Shown piece by piece: positions 1 to 11,995 of a DNA stretch of 64,000 bases. Each line of letters opens with the position of its first letter. Positions within the stretch are counted from its first letter, which is position 1. This DNA comes from Hysterangium stoloniferum (taxonomy: Eukaryota > Basidiomycota > Agaricomycetes > Hysterangiales > Hysterangiaceae), in contig WHVD01000037.1 in NCBI GenBank assembly GCA_015178975.1, positions 558,001 to 622,000 on the forward strand, given 5' to 3'. Under the pieces are notes generated by a model. It made no database searches and had not been told where the DNA came from. It saw only the letters and a program-made list of their open reading frames with translations. The translations under genes and the position numbers were made by a program.

Positions 1-1224
1 TCCCAGGTTTATAGCGAGTTGGAACGGAGCCTCCACGCTGTGCAGAGAGGCTCAGGCCGTCTTCCTCCTGCGATTGCCCTGGAGGCGAAAGAGGGGCGGC
101 GTGTTGGAAGCCACCCTGTCGGGGGCAATGCAGCGTTCGACATTTGGGAAGGCGTGTGGCTGAAGCGGGAAAAGGTCGCGCTGAAGACGATTCGGAGCAT
201 TGACGTCTCCCCCGACACCATAAATGTGAGCATTCCTAGTCACATCCAGTGCGGCTCCTGTATCGACGACGACGGCTTCCAGCGATTTACGCGTCAAGCC
301 GAGATCTGGAAGAAAATATGGGAACGGGACCAGGGGCACTATATCGTGCCGTTTTACGGGGTGGGCTATGATGATGGTCCCTATCCGTAAGCCATCTTCA
401 AAGACTCGCGGAGGCCTCCGTCGCGATTTATCAGCTCGATAGGTACATCGTCAGCCCGTGGATGAACAACGGGACTGTGAACGAATACCTGGCAAAGTAT
501 CCTCGCGTCAACAGGCGAGATATTGTATGGGCACGAGTTGCTTTATTGAATTGAATCTTATGTTTCTGCGACAGATCAAAGGCATCGCCGAGGGGCTGCG
601 CCTGCTCCATAATCTCCAGCCAAACGCAGTAGCACATGGGGATATCAGAGGGGTATGTCTTTTTATCCTCGCCAGCCATGCAATATCAACAACCAACGTC
701 GAAATACTTAGGCCAATATTATGATCAATGATATTGGACAGCCAATGCTAGCTGACTTTGGATTGTCAAAGGTGTGGGTTCCACGTTAGAGTTTGCTAGG
801 TTGCCACTCATTCGTATACGCCAGATTCTGGAAGACGTGACAGGCGTTCCGTTTACGCAGAGCAAAGGCGTCTCTGAATCATTCAGGTGGTTCGCACCAG
901 AAATGTGCCAGTCGCCTGGGATTATATCTACCCACACGGACGTGTTCGCATTCGCGATGACTATTATTGAGGTATCATAGCTTATTTGGGACGTCACGAC
1001 CGTTTTCTTACCGACACGCTGCGATTTAGATCTATACGGGATCGCCTCCGTATGACCATATCAGAATGCCTACCGAAGTCCTGATAAAGATGCCGGGCGG
1101 TGAAAGACCCAAGAGACCATCGGGCAGCGCCTTCAGTGATAATATGTGGAAGGTGACGACCGCGTGTTGGGCGCACAAATTAGAAGAAAGGCCGAAAATC
1201 GACTGGGTCCTTGAAAACATTTGA
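1..1224 (+). CDS. Protein kinase of the Agaricomycete-expanded tyrosine-kinase-like type, 5' truncated
   Basis: The gene is cut by the left window edge; the reading frame is open from base 1. Exons read in order give the N-lobe (GVWLKREKVALKTI, with the ATP-anchoring Lys of the VALK motif), the hinge region with SPWMNNGTVNEYL, the catalytic loop HGDIRGAN, the Mg-binding DFG in LADFGLSK, the RWFAPEM (APE) motif, and the C-lobe ending CWAHKLEERPKIDWVLENI before TGA at 1222-1224. At least four introns (for example 378-440 and 529-575) with GT-AG ends keep the frame. The HRD arginine is Gly and the catalytic-loop Lys is Arg, as is usual for this lineage-specific family; Asp and Asn remain, so activity is plausible. 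The substrate is unknown. Similar kinases in mushrooms are often clustered, but no second copy is visible here. Confidence 0.8.
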
Positions 1225-3155
1225 ATGTGCCATATACCACGACAATGTAATTCACCTCGTTGGAAATTGAATATTTAATACTCCTCGAGCGAGCGAGTGA
1301 GTTAGAAATGACAGCCTTGGAACATACCTCGTACTCGCTTTAATAGAGAAGTGTTTAACCTGGAAACTCTCTCGTAGGTAAAAATGCTGGCCTTGTGAAG
1401 GCGATTGACTGCTTATTGTGCTGGAAGTGACTGCTGCATTGGACCGGATCACCGTCACGATCGCTCCATCGCCACCCTTGAACAACTGGAGTCACACTCG
1501 CTCATTCTAAACGATTTTTTTGGGAAACAATCATATGCATCATGTGACAACAGTGCTACACAGAGTATATATCCAAAATTTCGTCGGTGTTGAGCGGGTG
1601 TAGCTCAAGTTGTGATCTGGTCCAATATGATATGCCCGGTTCTCGGTGTCAATCCCAGTATACAATTGATTCCCATGAATGATGCACTTTTCGGTGCCAT
1701 GGGCTGAGCTGGAATCACGCCGGGAGTAATGCGGTTCGCCGACGCTACGGGCAGGCCTGGAGACATGCCCGGAGACGGAGGCGAGACACCTCCATAACCA
1801 CCACCCCTGCTCAAACGAAGGCTCTCGTTCTCTGCCTTTCGGCCTTTTCAGGGAACACGAAACAAACAATGAAGTTTAGGTCATCCAAGCATGTAGTTAC
1901 AGTTGACTATAGGGCACAGCTCCTCACAGACTACAAAACTGACTTTATAATTGATCGTGATGGATATTTGATCGGAACCAGGAATTGCAGCACCAGTCGA
2001 TCGATCAATTGATCCCGCGGGGTTGCATAATTGCCATCAGTTATTGGTGGTGCTGCTCGGTTTTTGCCTTGCTGAATCTACTTAGAAAAAAAATGGGAAT
2101 ATCAAGATTTTGCGCGCTCGACGTCACTGCAACCGCTTGTCTCGAGCATGAGTCCGTTGAGTTACTTTGGAGTTCAACGGCCCAGTTCGTCCGAAAAAAT
2201 GTTTTGCTCTCTTTTATTGCGTAGTGGGCCCTGCGGAGACATTTTCCTATCCAAGCTCTACCTGTTGAAACAACAGCAAGTAAACTTGTAGTGCCCTTAC
2301 ACTTGATAATAGTGGTATAACTGCGCTATTTGCTCTTTATGGAACCCATCGAGGGTTTAAAACTAGGTGCCATAATCATCTATCCAGTATTTTCGTATCT
2401 CCCCGCAGAACAATAAATGAATTGGGGCGAAACCCTCTCCCTCAGATTTTGCGACTCAGCCCATCGGTCTTTTGCTAATGTTTTATGAATGCTAATATTT
2501 TAAGTCCGTTTCTATGGTTAGAAAACAATTTCGTTGATGTACTAGTAGAACTGCACTGAGGAAACCCCGGAGCGAATGGAACCACGTGGAAATTGAGCAT
2601 TATCATGCACGTCTTCACATCATTCATTCCGTTTGTTAAAGTATCCAAATGTGAGTTGGCTGAAAGCACGACCATCAACCGGAAAATACCTGCATGTCAG
2701 GTCTGGCAACCCGGACCCCAAGAGCTCATTACATTTAACTCTTATCTAGTCTCAAGGACGTGTCGTTTAATTTTTGAAACAGCATCACAGCATGGTGTTG
2801 AGACTTGTTAGTTCGGTCAAATACGCCACCAAGGTTAGTGTATTGAAATCATCCACCCAAAATGTGCAACGAGTGGTTTTTCTTGCGGTAGAGTTGGGAC
2901 GGTGGGACAGACATTCTGCTTATCGTTCTATATCTATCTGCCGATTAATTTCTGTGATACTGATCACTATCTGCCAACGTAAAATAGATGCATTATTGAG
3001 AGAATGTGCTTGATAGTTCCGGGAATCTGGATCTCATTGATCGATTCGAACTGACCCTTACACCCACTTGCTCTAGCTGCTACAGTGTAAGAGTGTGAAC
3101 ATTTCTCTCTAAACAGTTTGGTCTGACCTATCTATAGCATAAATCCCGTACGACA
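1225..3155. other. Gene-poor stretch
   Basis: I find no supportable gene in these 1.9 kb. The longest frames lack splice-linked continuations and family motifs. A Gly/Pro-rich frame on the minus strand around 1605-1814 is the only one with biased composition. The stretch holds the 3' flank of the kinase and the promoter of the next gene. Confidence 0.5.
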
Positions 3156-4655
3156 ATGCCGTCCATTGTTTTGCCACGCCCTATGTTACTCCGTGATATC
3201 CTTAGTGTATACGTACTTCTCACTGCTTTCCGGGTCGCTCCACGATTGAAAATTGGAAAACATGCGAAGTAAGCCAAAGATTCTCCCCAGCCACAGAACA
3301 CACTGGATCATGTCCCCCCTAGTTTCACAAAGAATTTACAAACCCTATACGACCATCTCCTCTCAACCGAGACTCTTAAGCAAACCTGCTTTGGAGTTGC
3401 GCTTCCCAGAGTGTATGCAGCCCTGAAACGGAGATATCCAGGCTCTCCAGTCCCCGTGGTCCTATCGGCACCGTTATTCTATCTATTGCGGCCGTCGTTA
3501 CGGAAAACGGTTGCTGTTTATGTTGCAACGGTCGCTGCGGTCAATTTCAGACGAGAATCAAAGCAACGACGCATGTTGCCTCCTACGTGGACTCTACTGG
3601 TAGCCGCGAACTCCTGGCTTCTGTGGGCGTTCTTGTTTGAACGACATCTTTTCCCCAAAGGGTATGGTGACTTGATCATACGGGTGCGTAACAGATGCCA
3701 TACAGCCAAATGTCATTGCTATAAAGCACCTAGCACTCGGGCTACGGTTCTAATGAATCCGCCGACCAACTCCTTAAATACCTGGCGCAAAGCAAATTCG
3801 AAGTCTTTCCTCCTGGCATTCTCTCGACCACACAATCAGATCACACCGTAAGCTCTAATATTCACCACGAGCATACTCGTGCCGTCTGTGCTCGTCTCCA
3901 TCCTACGACATCAAGCTGTTTGGAGACTTACATAAACGCCTGGATCATTCAGTTTCCCCAGGTATTCCGCTGGGTCGGTCTTTTCAGCGGGCTTTCTTTG
4001 CTGTTTCAGAGAGAGAAAGTGATGAAGAGGTACTTTATTTTAATTCAAGGTTTCATGACGAGGACAAATTTTACCAACTACCATGTGAACCAGTCCTAAA
4101 GCAGCTATTGCGAATTGGGCTATTTCATCCGTGAGGGGTACGGCTTTCGTAGTCGGTTAGCGGCACATGGAATTTAGAACACATCGCTGTCATTCTCACC
4201 CCATATCGCAACTTCTTTTTATTCAGGTGCAATCAACACATCTTGGGGACTAACATGCCTCCTGCAACGAATTTTGAGACCTGGACAACTTCCCCGTCTT
4301 CGGTAGTAACTTTTCCAAATGCTAATTCAACAGGTGCTGAGCTTTACATAGCTGGATCATAAACGGGGTATTGGGCAATCTATGGGTTATTGTTCTACCT
4401 CAGAGGAGGCGGGCAGACTTTGCCCTTTATGCCACCCGACTTGCCATCGTGTGCTATTGGGAGTATTATGATAAATCTTCACCCAGGTATTTCTGATTCC
4501 TTCCGTATATGAATGCGTATTCACTGCTCAATAGGTTCGGAGAGTTAGTTTTACTGGTTATCTCATGGTTGAGTTTGGTCCGTGATAGACAAGGAGGTAA
4601 AGGGGCTCTTGGGTTAGCAGGTACCATCATGGACTATTTAGATAGCAATGTTTAA
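3156..4655 (+). CDS. TMEM135-like multi-pass membrane protein
   Basis: Several exons splice into a hydrophobic protein. The core exon (about 3300-3685) reads TCFGVALPRVYAALKRRYP, then a membrane-rich part with WLLWAFLFERHLFPKGYGD. The next exon carries the Cys/His segment CARLHPTTSSCLETY, and later exons read GAINTSWGLTCLLQRILRP and SWIINGVLGNLWVIVLPQRR, then FALYATRLAIVCYWEYY, ending LDSNV before TAA at 4653-4655. The FPxGYG motif, the cysteine-rich segment and the FALYATRL segment recall fungal members of the TMEM135 / Tim17-related family, thought to act in peroxisome or mitochondrial membranes. The ATG at 3156 is a guess, because the link between the first exon and the one at about 3300 is unclear. 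It converges on the minus-strand gene, with a 104-bp gap. Confidence 0.55.
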
Positions 4656-4759
4656 AGGAGAACACTCATCTATTTCCCTTGTTCTTCTTAACCTAGGAGG
4701 CATAATGAGTGACACGTCTGAATCGTCGTGTAACAGATTTGACTAAAAATAGTTCAAGC

Positions 4760-5939
4760 TCATTCGTCGTTACACACGTCTAAGTTAAAATAAGCTCCCA
4801 ATCGTGGCGGAACTAAAGGATTGCGGTTCAAAAGCCATCCATTCAACATCTGAAATAAACTGTGACGTATATAGCCACGTATAGACACAAACGGAGTTAA
4901 CACTTACTAGTCCAGGTTGGGTTGACAGTGGCAACATGATGTGTGCGCTGCGGCAGTTGCCTCTTCAAACGTCATTCCCGCGTACCATCCGTTGTATTGA
5001 CCAATAGTCACTTTTTACGAAGAAATTATTAATCCAAAACTAGTGCACAAGAGCAAAAACACACATAGTATGTTTCCTTTATTTTCCGAAAGGGTATTTG
5101 CCAGGAATTGGGTGCCGCGGTGGATATTGAAGTCGGGATTTTTGCAATCACCATCGGGGGCACCGTCACACTATTTATTATCCATTGAATGATTGTTGGC
5201 CGAGGGGTAGGGACCGACCTTGTCTTGGGAAATTTGCATGATTCCCTGTTCACCTCCTTCCCCTTGCGAGTCAGCCTGGCATCCAGACTCTTGCATGGCA
5301 AAGGACGCAACCAAAATCGAAGGCACTGAACAAAGTTTTTCTTCACTAATTTATCCAGGCCGGCCAAGGCCAGACACCTTACCTCTGAACTGCGCTGCGT
5401 ATTTCTCGATAATATCGAGGTACTGATCGCACGCGTCGAACTGACTGTTACCCTGCGCAAGTGCAGAACTCAAGTCGGCAGTGATGATGTCTTCGACCGT
5501 GGCGAAGGATGGCGTCCACCCCGTGGAATTAATACCACAGGTCAGCCAGCCTATAGCGCCGTTGGGTCCAGAACGGGGAGTAATTACATCTGAGACGCGC
5601 TATATATACAGATTGCAGAAACCAGCAGCGATTGAAAGCGAACCTTTCGCCCCAATGTCTCCACATGCTGACTGGGCCCGTATAGTACCAGGTTCTCCCT
5701 GAGAGGGGCTTGGAAGGAGGGGGGATTGATCTCCAGGGCTTCCGGGTGTGGAAGGGACGGTGAAGACTGGAACCGGCGGGACTAGAACGCATTGTCTGGG
5801 TCGGCTGCCCCGCTTATGAAACAAATGGCGCAGAGGGACTGTATCTCGGCCAAACAACTTGAGAGCATCAGTACAGACACAGGAGAAAAGCAGAGCGAAC
5901 ACGACGCGACGAAAATAATGAGTAGCCATGGTCAAGTCA
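4760..5939 (-). CDS. Secreted GH23 lysozyme-like / lytic transglycosylase-fold protein
   Basis: The start at 5939 gives a signal peptide (RRVVFALLFSCVCTDA) followed by a Pro/Ser-rich linker. After an intron the catalytic module begins with PNGAIGWLTCGINSTGW. The next exon carries SILVASFAMQESGC, with the conserved ES pair expected for the general-acid Glu of the goose-lysozyme/SLT fold, and EQGIMQISQDKC. Later exons read PDFNIHRGTQFLANTL, VTIGQYNGWYAGMT and FQMLNGWLLNRNPLVPP. The stop is at 4760-4762. Five or so short introns keep the frame throughout. This architecture is known from Agaricomycetes; it should cut bacterial peptidoglycan or related beta-1,4-linked polymers outside the cell, in defence or nutrition. 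Activity is inferred from the motifs only. Confidence 0.8.
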
Positions 5940-6328
5940 AGCCCCACGTCCTTGCACAGATACGGGCAAGGCCCGCTGAGCTCGGTGAGTGGAGCGACGC
6001 GTACAATGAGGACAACACGCGTTTACGTGCTTAGGTAATCCAATTTCAGTGCCCAATCAACTCTGTGGAAATTTCAGAGAAAATTATTAGAACTCGATTC
6101 AAAATACAGTATAAGTACTAGCCTTGATGTATGGCAACAAAGGGTTAAGCCAAACTCAAAAGAACAATAGGGTGGCAAATTGCCAGTGTGGCACCTTGTG
6201 CATGCTCGCACAGCCCTGTATTCTAACACAAATATATATATAATATCCAATGCAACATAAAATTCGAACAAATAAGGAAGATGGAGCCCTAGTGTCACTG
6301 TACTAGAATTCCGATAGATTTTGAACAA
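5940..6328. other. Intergenic promoter region of the GH23 gene
   Basis: These bases separate the GH23 start codon (5939) from the stop codon of the minus-strand coiled-coil gene (6329). A TATATATATAA run lies near 6233-6243. I see no open frame with support. Confidence 0.4.
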
Positions 6329-7411
6329 TTAAGATACAACCCCGATGTCATCGTGCACTGAAGCGTGGTTTTCTGTGTCCGGTGTATTGGCCGCCTCGAC
6401 GGCTTGTTTCGCAAGCCTGTCCATGCGCCGGAAGGCGGCTAGTAGGGAATCGAATACCATGACCTTGTCGAGCTCCGCGCGGGCTTCTCGCAGCAGTGCT
6501 TCTGCGTCCTTCCTGCCGTCCCGACATACGACCGGGTCTTCCGCCGCCCCACGCTGCGCAGGCGCCGTGCATGTCTGGGCAGGCTGGTCCCTATATACAA
6601 GTCGCCGCTTCACGGGAGGCTCTGCGGTCTGGACATTTTCATCCCGCCGCCGCTTGCGGCAGGCGGGGTCGGTGCAATCGGAGAGGGGGGCGCCGCTACC
6701 GTTCTTCGAGTCGGGAAGGCACGCCGTGGGGGTGTGCGCGCGTTCTGCTGCCCGGGGGACACCACCACCACCACCACCACCGACGGCCCGCACGGGGGCG
6801 TCTCTCAGAGTCTGTGCGAGCGCGTCTTGCTCCACCTTGAGGGTCGCGTTGCGGCTCCGCGCGGCGCTCAGCCCGTGCGTGAGCCTGCGGTTCTCGGCGC
6901 GCGCTGCAGCCAGATCCCGCTGCGCCTTTGTGGGGATATCGTGATGTGGGGTCAGCCTGGCAGGCGGCACGCGCAGGGACGCCGCGACACACCTGGTCTC
7001 GCGCATCCAGCACAACAGCGAACACGCTCTTCAGGTCTTCGAGGGCCTTCCACGTGTCCTTGCGCTCCCCGGGGACGATCTGGCAGAGCATCTTTTCGTC
7101 GACCACTTTGACGACCAGGTCACCTGCGGAGCTGCGGTTGAACCGCGTTCCATTTAAGCTCAAGGCGTGGCCCACACTGCTGTGATGTTCGTAAATGATG
7201 AAGGCCTTCCTGGATTCGCCAGGGACGTTGGTGAAGATAACTTCCTGGCTGCTCTCGAGAGTTTTAGTAGACCGCGACAGCTTTGACCCTGTGGATTCCA
7301 AACACACATATGTCTATCTGGCCCACCAAACGTCACCATGAAATCATGTCGCGAAGCACTTCCAGGGAATCTGTCCACGAAAACAGTATTCGGGAAAACT
7401 TGAGTAGCCAT
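6329..7411 (-). CDS. Unknown coiled-coil protein with poly-glycine tract, GC-rich
   Basis: Three exons fit: the start at 7411 (MATQVFPNTVFVDRFPG), a short 38-nt intron, then a globular-looking part with RKAFIIYEHHSSVGHALSL and TWKALEDLKSVFAVVLDARD, then a 52-nt intron (6957-7008 or nearby) and a long last exon. The last exon starts with a heptad-like segment (AAARAENRRLTHGLSAARSR), continues with seven or more glycines encoded by a CAC/GGT run at about 6762-6781, a basic stretch CRKRRRDENV, and a second amphipathic segment before the stop at 6329. I do not recognise the family. The last exon is much richer in G+C than its neighbours, and its antisense strand is open only because of that bias. 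Function is not assignable; the basic patch would suit nuclear localisation. Confidence 0.55.
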
Positions 7412-7924
7412 GATAATCGGACAAAGAGTTGAGGTGGCGGATCTATTTTTATGTAATTGTTATTCAATCCCATTCAATCTGTATTTATTCTTCGGATTTT
7501 TTTTTTGTTTGCGGTAATGTGACAACACATAGGCAGGGAGGTTGCAGATTCTGATGTATTACATTTTATCTGGAAAAACAGAACGTTGAACATGGGTGTA
7601 AGGATAGTAGGTGTCGGGAGATATTTCGGAACATCGTTTGAAAAAAAGATGACAGCAAGAAGCGAGTCAGGCACTAGAATGCATTGAGAGCAGATTAATA
7701 CTTGGAATTTAACAATTAAGTCGAAAGCAGTTTTCAAAGATGAAGAATACAGAGACAGAATGCATGTGTAATGTTATGTGCACGGAGAACTAATGGCATT
7801 CGGGTCCGGGCTCTTCGGTCCACGGCGGGACAATCGAGTCCTGACTCATTAGCCGCTGGCGAGCAGAATCGGGGCGTGGTCTGGGACGAGAGTGTGAGTG
7901 TAATTTTGATACTTGTGAGCGAAT

Positions 7925-9506
7925 CTACCTAGGTGGAGGCCTTGGCCATCCCCACACTTCGCGAATCCAACGCTGCATCATGGTCGGCCTCAAATCGGTA
8001 TGGATTTTCAGCCATTCATGCTCTAGCATCACGCTGGGTGTCGGTCGATCTTGTGCCGAAACGGTCAAGCTGTGATCCTGTTAATACCCGCTCGTGATTA
8101 CCGGTGTGAGCCTGACCTGATTCGGATAAAGTCTTTCACTTCATCGCTCCATATCACTGAACCTTCGTCTTGTAATTGTGGAATCTTGTCATAGAAAAAC
8201 CATTATCGTCTTGCAGGATACAAAGAACATACACGACGCACCTCACCCCGAACAATAAATGACATCAACTCGATGGGATTATCCAAGTCATCTGGGTACG
8301 GAAAGCGGCCCATCGCGAGTTCTAAAAGTGTTAATCCTGACGACCATACGTCGGAACGAATCGTGTAAGTTTGCCCCTGAATCCTTTCGGGCTATCAAAC
8401 GGTTAGATAAGTAAACAGTACTACTCCGTCGCAAGGACGTACCGCCATGTAATACCCGGTGCCGGTAAAGGTACCAGCTACGGAATCCACCAATTCTCCA
8501 GAAACACCAAAATCACACAACTTTACAACCCCTTTCGCGGAAAGAAGGACGTTTGATGGCTTGATATCTCGGTGTACAATCCGCCTGGTGTGAAGATATG
8601 CCAGCCCTCTAAATATCTATGACAACAATGGTAAGTTGCGAGATTATTCGGAGGGGGGTACGAGATACGCACTCCGTCTGCCAGCCTTGAGAGAACCTTT
8701 TCACCGATCCTTCTACCAGCATCCTTCATCTTCTTCGCTATCGCATCGAGGCTGCCTCCTTCGCAAACTTCCATAAGCACATTAACCTCACTGGATGATG
8801 GTGTGATATATGCTCCATGAAAAACAATGATGTTGGGGTGTGTTGCGGACATGAATGAAAGTTCTCGGATGAGCTGCACAGGAGGGGTAGTGCGGGTTGG
8901 GATTGTTTTCCGGGCCATGATCATATTCCTCCGCTTCTCTCTGACCTTGTACACTGCGCCACCAGCACCTTCGCCAAGTCGACTGATGTCCTCGAAATCA
9001 TCATCTGTCCAATCGGCGCCGCTGAAACCGTGAGGGACTGTCCTATCGTCATCCTTGCCCGAATCAGGGGTTCTGTCTTGTAGTTGAGAACCCTCGATGC
9101 CCATGCACAACCGGTGGATATCACTGCGTAGCCTGTCTTCGCTGGATTGATCATGCGTAACGTCACAGGGCACTGGAGGGCGAACAGTGACCATATTTTC
9201 ATTCTCATTCTGATCTGCAGATGGCTCAAGGCCGTTTGTTGTTGAGACGTTAATAAGAGGGACAATTGAGTCCTGGGGGTCGAGGGGTGGCATGGAGCGG
9301 CCATTTGTAGCGGGGATTGCGATGCTGATCTTGGGTGTTCTCGGTCTTGGTGATGCGGAGGGTATATCTAAACGAATGGAGGTTCTGGAACGCATGTTAA
9401 GAGGTTCGGTTGAAGGTAGGTCTGCTGAAGTTGATTGAGGAGAGGGAGGTGGACGGGCGCCCACAGGCCGCGTGGGACGTGTACGAGCATCGCTGTGCGA
9501 GGCCAT
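7925..9506 (-). CDS. MKK1: MAP kinase kinase, Mkk1/Mkk2 (cell wall integrity) type
   Basis: The start at 9506 opens a long Pro/Ser-rich N-terminus of about 165 residues, followed by the kinase domain: glycine loop [13 protein letters not shown], the ATP Lys in [18 protein letters not shown], catalytic loop [30 protein letters not shown] (activation segment with the Ser and Thr expected to be phosphorylated by a MAPKKK) and TGYYMAPERI. The last exon, [14 protein letters not shown], ends in TAG at 7925-7927. Introns lie near 8614-8668 and 8346-8440, with more near 8250-8180 and 8070-8110. The DFGVSGE and [10 protein letters not shown] signatures match the fungal MAPKK that activates the Slt2/Mpk1 MAP kinase in the cell wall integrity cascade. 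Sub-assignment to Mkk1/2 rests on the GEGAGG loop and SLDAI motif. Confidence 0.85.
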
Positions 9507-11098
9507 GGGGGGGAAAATTAGTCAGAATTATCCAGTAATCCGCAACGTCGAAAGGATGAGATCGACCGAGGGTGAAGGCGAACGACAAGCAAGTTGAGAT
9601 GCCAATTACGCAGCGCTGCGAAATATTCCCCAGCGTCTTGCCGAAAGCCAATGGACCCCGGAATTGCTCCCGCGTACCAACCGCACCTTGAATTCCGCAC
9701 GTTTTTCTCTCCGAAGGAATGGTTGTGAAAAATGTGGTTGAATCAGAAAGAAAGTCATGCTACATCGCCGAGTATATGAGCTGCAATGTATATAACTATA
9801 TATTTTTATCAAGTTAAGCAGGCGGCATTGGACGGTATCACCCCCGAACAGTTATGAGATCAGCAGGTTTATGTATATTGGCTAACAGCTTTGAATATGC
9901 GTACCCCTGGACATGTGGATCCGATAGGCACCCGTTTTGCATTCTGTCTTCTTCATAGAAGGTCTCGCGAGTCCGGTGCCTCCGGTGCTCGATACAATTT
10001 ACGTAGTGGTGTCGAAGAGCATCCTCATATACTTGTACTACAAACAAAGAATGGGATTGGTGGGGTACGCATGGACCCGATATGGGTAACCGAATATTGA
10101 TGAGAGAACTCATGACATTACGTTAAGAAATCAGTTCAGCATCACATTACGCTAAGAAATCAGTTCAGCATGATGTTACGTTCAAATACCATGAAATTAC
10201 GCTAGAAATCAGTTCAAGCGGGATTCTTTAAAAACAAATATATCTCTTGTTCCTCGTTTTTGGTACTAGTACAGGCCTGGTTTATTGTCCCTAGGTATTC
10301 ACATTCAAGGCGAAAGCTTTGAACTGAACTCGGGGTGATAACCATTCGATGATTTGGCACCACCCGATTCGTCCAAATCTCCGGCGCGCGTGAAAAAGTA
10401 TTATTTATATCTCATTCCAGTGGCAGAATCTTTAGCCACCGACCGCGCCATTGACCCGGGAATATATTGATGTTCGGCCCCAGCGGCAGCTGAACCTACT
10501 AACACAAATCATTTTTTCTAAGGCTCCCTGAAAATCGGTCCGTACTCTGTCTAACAATAAATTTAGTTTTATGGTGGTACGCCGCCGAACTTGTTGATAC
10601 AGCATTGTATCTTATAAAAATTCACTACATGGCGGCTGCCGGTGCGATCCGAGAATCTCCCAAAGAAGATCCCCCAATTTTCGGCGCACGAACCTCCTGG
10701 ACATCATGACATTCTACAGCTTTAGAAGACGGTGATGCAAACATTTTATTGATATATCTTATGCAACACTGCAGGGACGTGTTACACTGGGGAGTCACGC
10801 ATGGTTGTAAACGGGAATTCGGGCGCTCCCAAAACGATTACAGATTCGTGCATGCCCTTCGCCAATCAAGTATATTTAGGCTGACACTTCGGCTTATTTT
10901 TCTTTCAACTTCACTGCTAGTGATGTGGCTTAATAGTAAGCGATCATTTTCCTCGAGATCTTTTATCAACAAAATTAGGTTTCTGGGTCATTTCTCGACA
11001 AAACTTGGACCTACAAAGACAACATTTTCATTTTCTCACAGCGGTGACACTGGTTCGCTGTCATGTCTCTCTGAACGTCAACCACGACGCTGCTCCGA
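9507..11098. other. Gene-poor stretch with a short tandem repeat
   Basis: This 1.6-kb interval holds the promoter of the MAPKK gene and the 5' side of the next plus-strand gene. I see no exon chain with support on either strand. Its only clear internal structure is the 29-bp repeat described separately. Confidence 0.5.
10111..10218 (+). repeat. 29-bp imperfect tandem repeat, four copies
   Basis: Units start at 10111, 10140, 10169 (about 20 bp, degenerate) and 10190. The common core is ATTACGCTAAGAAATCAG followed by TTCAG. The first two units differ at only three positions. It lies in an intergenic region with no gene on either side within 600 bp. Confidence 0.85.
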
Positions 11099-11995
11099 AT
11101 GCATGCTTGGACAGAGAAGGAGCATTTCTTTTCTTCGAATCAAGATGTATCCACTGAATGGCCACACGATTCTTCGAACAATCCATCCCAAAGCTGCTCC
11201 TCAGTAGACCCGAACCGTTCTAGTCCAACCTCTACAGCCACTCAAATCTCGAAAGAAATATCCTCGTCTCCTACCAAGAAAAATGCATCTCTCAGAATTA
11301 GTCCAGCCAACACTCCGGCTCAAGCTCCCCACTCCCCCAGCAAGGGTGATCGATTCGCTCCCCAGTCTTTGCGTCTCGATACATCGGGTGTAAACCCTTG
11401 TAACGTTGTTGGGAAAGTTTTGCAACGAACTGTTCGCTCCCCTCGACACCCGATGATTACTCTTCATTTTAGCGATTCCACAGTATTCCAGATTCATGTC
11501 GAGGGATACAATCCTCGTCCATCCTTCCGAGGTGTCCCAAAGGTGAGCAGCATGTTGCGTAGCTCATGGAGAATGTACATACCTCTCTTGCTGTCCCAGG
11601 AGTTAGAAACGGACTCCTCATTCCAAGATCTGTTGTCCGCGTGCGGGAACGGCGAATCCTGTTTGGGTCTGGCCATAGCCGATTGTAGGTTCGTGCGACT
11701 TACCGACAAGGCATTTGAGAAGAAGAAACGTGACGATAAGTGGGATCAGAGCCATCGTGGGCTTGTACGTCATTTCGACCTCCGACATGTCCTTGGTTTT
11801 AACCATCGTACTTAGGCTTTTAAGTTTGAGGGCCGTGCGGGGTGGCATTGTGTTTGGGCGACAATCGTCGAGCACGACGATGATTCTCAAAAGGAGATCT
11901 TCAGAAGCTATGAGGATGTCTACCTTCAACCACTGTCGGCCCCCTCTTCCCCAAATAAAACCCGACCTTCTGCTCGTCCCAAGCGGCGTGCGTGA
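11099..11995 (+). CDS. Conserved-looking protein of unknown function
   Basis: Three exons with clean GT-AG introns (11543-11599 and 11765-11815) keep one frame from ATG 11099 to TGA 11993-11995. The N-terminal 80 residues are Ser/Pro-rich and probably disordered. After that comes a compact region with NVVGKVLQRTVRSPRHPMIT, then SFQDLLSACGNGESCLGLAI and DCRFVRLTDKAFEKKKRDD, then KFEGRAGWHCVWATIVEHDD. The tail is basic (RPSARPKRRA). Splice-supported frame continuity suggests a real gene, but I do not recognise the family. An in-frame TGA at 11072-11074 limits how far the first exon can extend, so the start could lie in an undetected upstream exon. Confidence 0.6.

Noticed and set aside
1605..1814. 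Gly/Pro-rich minus-strand frame
   Set aside because: Short, without start context, splice partners or a recognisable domain.
6345..6944. A 199-codon frame antisense to the coiled-coil gene
   Set aside because: It is open because of high G+C content. The opposite strand has coherent exons with heptad pattern.
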